From contig DFXM01000026.1 of the NCBI GenBank assembly GCA_002381695.1, positions 46,226 to 54,943 of the forward strand: a DNA stretch of 8,718 nucleotides. Direction: 5' to 3'. The stretch's first letter is position 1. Every line of letters starts with the position of its first letter. A program made the translations under genes and the position numbers. This stretch comes from Clostridium sp. UBA4108. GTDB taxonomy: Bacteria; Bacillota; Clostridia; Clostridiales; Clostridiaceae. Below, piece by piece: positions 6,843-8,718 of this stretch. The notes beneath the pieces are model-generated. The model did no database searches. It was given only the letters and a program-made list of their open reading frames with translations, and was not told the DNA's origin.

Positions 6843-7679
6843 ATGGAAAAACTACATACTAAAGAGGTAGTATTTAAACATAATTTTAGATTTACTAGAA
6901 GTCTAGGACAGAACTTCATAATTGATGATTCTGTGATAGATGATATAGTAGATGGTGCAGATATCCAGAAAGATGATTATGTAATAGAGATTGGACCAGG
7001 AGTAGGAACTTTAACCAAAGAACTTTTAGAGAGAGGTAAAATGGTTACAAGTATAGAACTTGATGAAAAACTAATACCTATTTTACAAGAAGAGTTAAAA
7101 GATTATGATAATTTTAATCTAATACATAAAGATGCATTAAAAATTAACTATAAGGAGTTAATAGGAGAAGAAAAAAGTGTTAAAATAGTAGCTAATCTTC
7201 CATACTATGTGACAACACCTATAATAGCAAACATACTAAAAGAATGTTTAAACATAAAATCTATAACTATAATGATTCAAAAGGAAGTAGCGGAAAGAAT
7301 GGACGGAGAACCTGGAACAAGGGAATATGGAGCATTCTCTTTATTAGTGCAATATTATTGTGATAGCACCATAATAAGGTATGTGTCTCCACAATGCTTT
7401 ATACCAGCTCCCAAAGTAGAATCTGTTATTATAAGATTAGATATACTTGAAAAGCCAAGAGTGGAAGTAGAGGATGAAAAATTATTTTTTAATATGATAA
7501 GACAATCTTTTAATATGAGAAGAAAAACTTTGTGGAATAGTACAAAAAATTTAGGTATAGAGAAAACTTCCTTAGAAGCAGCTTATGATAGAGCTAATAT
7601 AGATCCTAAACGTAGAGGAGAAACCTTATCCATACAAGAATTTGCAAATCTTGCTAATGAAATAAGTAAAATCAAGTAG
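6843..7679 (+). CDS. rsmA: 16S rRNA (adenine(1518)-N(6)/adenine(1519)-N(6))-dimethyltransferase
   Basis: This 278-residue protein is RsmA/KsgA, which transfers four methyl groups from S-adenosylmethionine to two adjacent adenosines in the 3' terminal hairpin of 16S rRNA late in small-subunit assembly. Loss of this activity gives kasugamycin resistance. Visible motifs are LGQNF (21-25), SAM motif I EIGPGVGTLT (49-58), the acidic ribose-binding E72 (SIELDE), D97 (KDAL), the catalytic NLPY (118-121), QKEVAERM (146-153) and the C-terminal PKRRGETLS (255-263). Length is normal for the family. The start has AAGGAG (6829-6834) at 8-nt spacing, embedded in the rnmV 3' end. The gene closes the rnmV-rsmA operon: a strong terminator begins one base after the TAG stop. 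Confidence 0.97.
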   Translation: MEKLHTKEVVFKHNFRFTRSLGQNFIIDDSVIDDIVDGADIQKDDYVIEIGPGVGTLTKELLERGKMVTSIELDEKLIPILQEELKDYDNFNLIHKDALKINYKELIGEEKSVKIVANLPYYVTTPIIANILKECLNIKSITIMIQKEVAERMDGEPGTREYGAFSLLVQYYCDSTIIRYVSPQCFIPAPKVESVIIRLDILEKPRVEVEDEKLFFNMIRQSFNMRRKTLWNSTKNLGIEKTSLEAAYDRANIDPKRRGETLSIQEFANLANEISKIK

Positions 7680-7705
7680 TGCCATCAAATGATGGCATTT
7701 TTTTT
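7680..7705 (+). terminator. rsmA: Intrinsic terminator of the rnmV-rsmA operon
   Basis: Stem TGCCATC (7680-7686) and GATGGCA (7691-7697) with loop AAAT is followed by eight T (7698-7705). It starts directly after the rsmA stop codon and is a textbook factor-independent terminator. Confidence 0.92.
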
Positions 7706-7715
7706 CGCCTATGTT

Positions 7716-7728
7716 CATATATTATAAT
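7716..7728 (+). promoter_or_regulatory. Candidate promoter -10 region for the repeat-protein gene
   Basis: TATAAT at 7723-7728 matches a sigma-A -10, but the -35 position falls in the terminator T-run and does not match. The overlapping CATATATTA (7716-7724) fits the CATAnnnTA -10 pattern of the late mother-cell factor sigma-K, again without its -35 AC. Either would start transcription just before the ribosome binding site at 7743-7752. The class of promoter cannot be settled from sequence alone. Confidence 0.4.
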
Positions 7729-7753
7729 GTATAAATATAAATAGGTGGAGGGA

Positions 7754-8718
7754 ATGCAGTTGTCAGCAAAAAGGAACTATAGTAGGTTTTTTATAATATT
7801 ACAAGAAGATCAGAAGGGATTCGGGGTAGATTCTGACAAAACGCCTTCTGGATACACAAAATTAGAAACAAAGAATGGGAAGACTAAAGTATCATATTAT
7901 GTTCAGAATTTAAGAAAACAAAAAGGGCCGTACCACATGATTTTGATAGTTAATGGCAATGAGAAGGGATTAATTAATTTAGGTAAATTGAACATAGATG
8001 ATTCTGGAAGAGCAGATGTAGTTTATGAGTATGACTCAAATAATTTAGGTGATACAAACGTGGACTCAGAAAGAGTATTAGGTGCAGCTGTTACTACAAT
8101 GAATGGAGATAGAATTAATCCAGTAATTGTTGGATTTATAACTACTGAAGACTTAAGTAATTGGAAGGCATATCCTGTGATTAAACAGAATAACACAGGA
8201 ATAAATCAACAAATGTCACAAACACCAAGGCCAACACCAAGACCGACACCAAGACCAACGGTAACGCCAATGCCAATGCCAACAGCGACACCAAGACCAA
8301 CGGTAACGCCAATGCCAATGCCGACAGCGACACCAAGGCCAATGGCAACGCCAATGGCAACGTCAATGCCAATGGCAACGTCAATGCCGATGGCAACGTC
8401 AATGCCGATGGCAACGTCAATGCCAATGCCAACGGCAATGCCAGCAGCCACACCAAGGCCAACAGCAACGCCGATGCCAATGCCAACAGCAGCGCCAATG
8501 CCGACAGCCACACCAAAACCAATGGCCACACCAATGCCGGGTATGACTCAACAACAGACACGGTTTGAAGGAACAATACTTGAAGAAAACATTGTTATGG
8601 AAGAATATGATATGGACAATATAAGAGGGTCAAAAGATAAAGAAGATCATTGTAAGATGGAAATGAAGGAAGAGAAAAAATGTAAGGATCATATGGAACA
8701 TAATGATGACTACGAAAT
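7754..8718 (+). CDS. Repeat protein with conserved-looking N-terminal domain and Pro/Thr/Met-rich tail (3' end outside window)
   Basis: At least 321 codons are open to the window edge with no stop. The N-terminal part (about 1-145) begins MQLSAKRNYSRFFIILQED, is rich in beta-forming stretches (KVSYYVQNL, PYHMILIV, INLGKLNIDD, ADVVYEY, NPVIVGFI) and has no signal peptide or membrane segment. It resembles an uncharacterised clostridial family I recall only as a domain of unknown function, so I assign no role. Residues 157-262 are low-complexity PTPRP, VTPMPMPTA and MATSMP repeats. A charged, mostly acidic tail follows, with C300, C310 and nearby His (HCKME, CKDHMEH). Two starts are possible: ATG 7754 served by AGGTG, or TTG 7760 served by GGAGG (8 nt away); ATG is chosen as the commoner codon. 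The repeats are far richer in C and G than the surroundings. A coat or other structural role is a guess from the context. Confidence 0.9.
   Translation, partial: MQLSAKRNYSRFFIILQEDQKGFGVDSDKTPSGYTKLETKNGKTKVSYYVQNLRKQKGPYHMILIVNGNEKGLINLGKLNIDDSGRADVVYEYDSNNLGDTNVDSERVLGAAVTTMNGDRINPVIVGFITTEDLSNWKAYPVIKQNNTGINQQMSQTPRPTPRPTPRPTVTPMPMPTATPRPTVTPMPMPTATPRPMATPMATSMPMATSMPMATSMPMATSMPMPTAMPAATPRPTATPMPMPTAAPMPTATPKPMATPMPGMTQQQTRFEGTILEENIVMEEYDMDNIRGSKDKEDHCKMEMKEEKKCKDHMEHNDDYE
8246..8329 (+). repeat. Tandem 42-nt coding repeat, two copies
   Basis: Units 8246-8287 and 8288-8329 differ at one base (A to G at 8323, silent) and each encodes TPRPTVTPMPMPTA. A diverged third copy, TPRPTATPMPMPTA, stands at 8450-8491. 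The unit length is a multiple of three, so copy-number change keeps the reading frame. Confidence 0.92.
8354..8425 (+). repeat. Tandem 18-nt coding repeat, four copies
   Basis: Four adjacent units ATGGCAACGTCAATGCC(A/G) at 8354, 8372, 8390 and 8408 encode MATSMP four times. They differ only at the last base (A, G, G, A), which is silent. A partial unit (ATGGCAACG) precedes at 8342. Near identity points to recent expansion by slippage or unequal recombination. Confidence 0.92.

Noticed and set aside
8222..8539. Possible CRISPR-like or minisatellite array
   Set aside because: There are no unique spacers; units of 42 and 18 nt are contiguous, all in frame and coding, so this is a protein-coding repeat.
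8181..8576. Two long antisense open frames across the repeat, encoding Leu/Ala-rich or Gly/Val/Ile-rich low-complexity peptides
   Set aside because: They exist only because the repeat DNA lacks stop codons in other frames. No ribosome binding site supports them and the plus-strand frame continues through unique flanking sequence.

Overview
The window looks like chromosomal DNA of a low-GC, spore-forming Firmicute, most likely Clostridium or a close relative. The DNA is strongly AT-rich, coding regions use A/T-ending codons, ribosome binding sites are strong (GGAGG type), and the order tatD - 3D-domain protein - rnmV - rsmA matches the yabD-yabE-rnmV-ksgA block of Bacillus subtilis. No IS element, phage gene, tRNA, rRNA or CRISPR array was found.

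Left part (1-2300). Bases 1-83 hold nothing I can identify. A CPBP-family intramembrane protease lies on the minus strand (84-920). The stretch 921-1292 holds an extended -10 promoter for that gene, a start-less open frame (1029-1220) that looks like the 3' end of a lost plus-strand gene, and a strong hairpin terminator. A PHP-family histidinol-phosphatase-like gene follows on the minus strand (1293-2060). The gap up to 2334 contains an imperfect AT-rich palindrome and a good sigma-A promoter for the next gene.

Middle part (2335-6032). A DUF445 (YheB-like) membrane protein is followed by a hairpin, then tatD. A YabE-like cell-wall protein (signal anchor, two DUF348, G5, 3D) comes next, with its own consensus sigma-A promoter (TTGACA, 17 nt, TATAAT) and a terminator that overlaps its stop codon.

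Right part (6033-8718). rnmV and rsmA form a tight two-gene unit for ribosome biogenesis: 5S rRNA maturation and 16S rRNA dimethylation. A sigma-A promoter precedes a long leader that contains a palindromic element, and a strong terminator follows one base after rsmA. The last gene runs off the right edge. Its N-terminal domain belongs to no family I can assign firmly. It continues into about 106 residues of Pro/Thr/Met/Ala repeats built from 42-nt and 18-nt DNA units, and then an acidic tail with Cys and His. It sits where Bacillus carries yabG-veg and is the least explained gene here.

For two genes the longest-frame start falls inside or against the Shine-Dalgarno sequence. I moved these starts inward (PHP gene to 2060, DUF445 gene to 2335).
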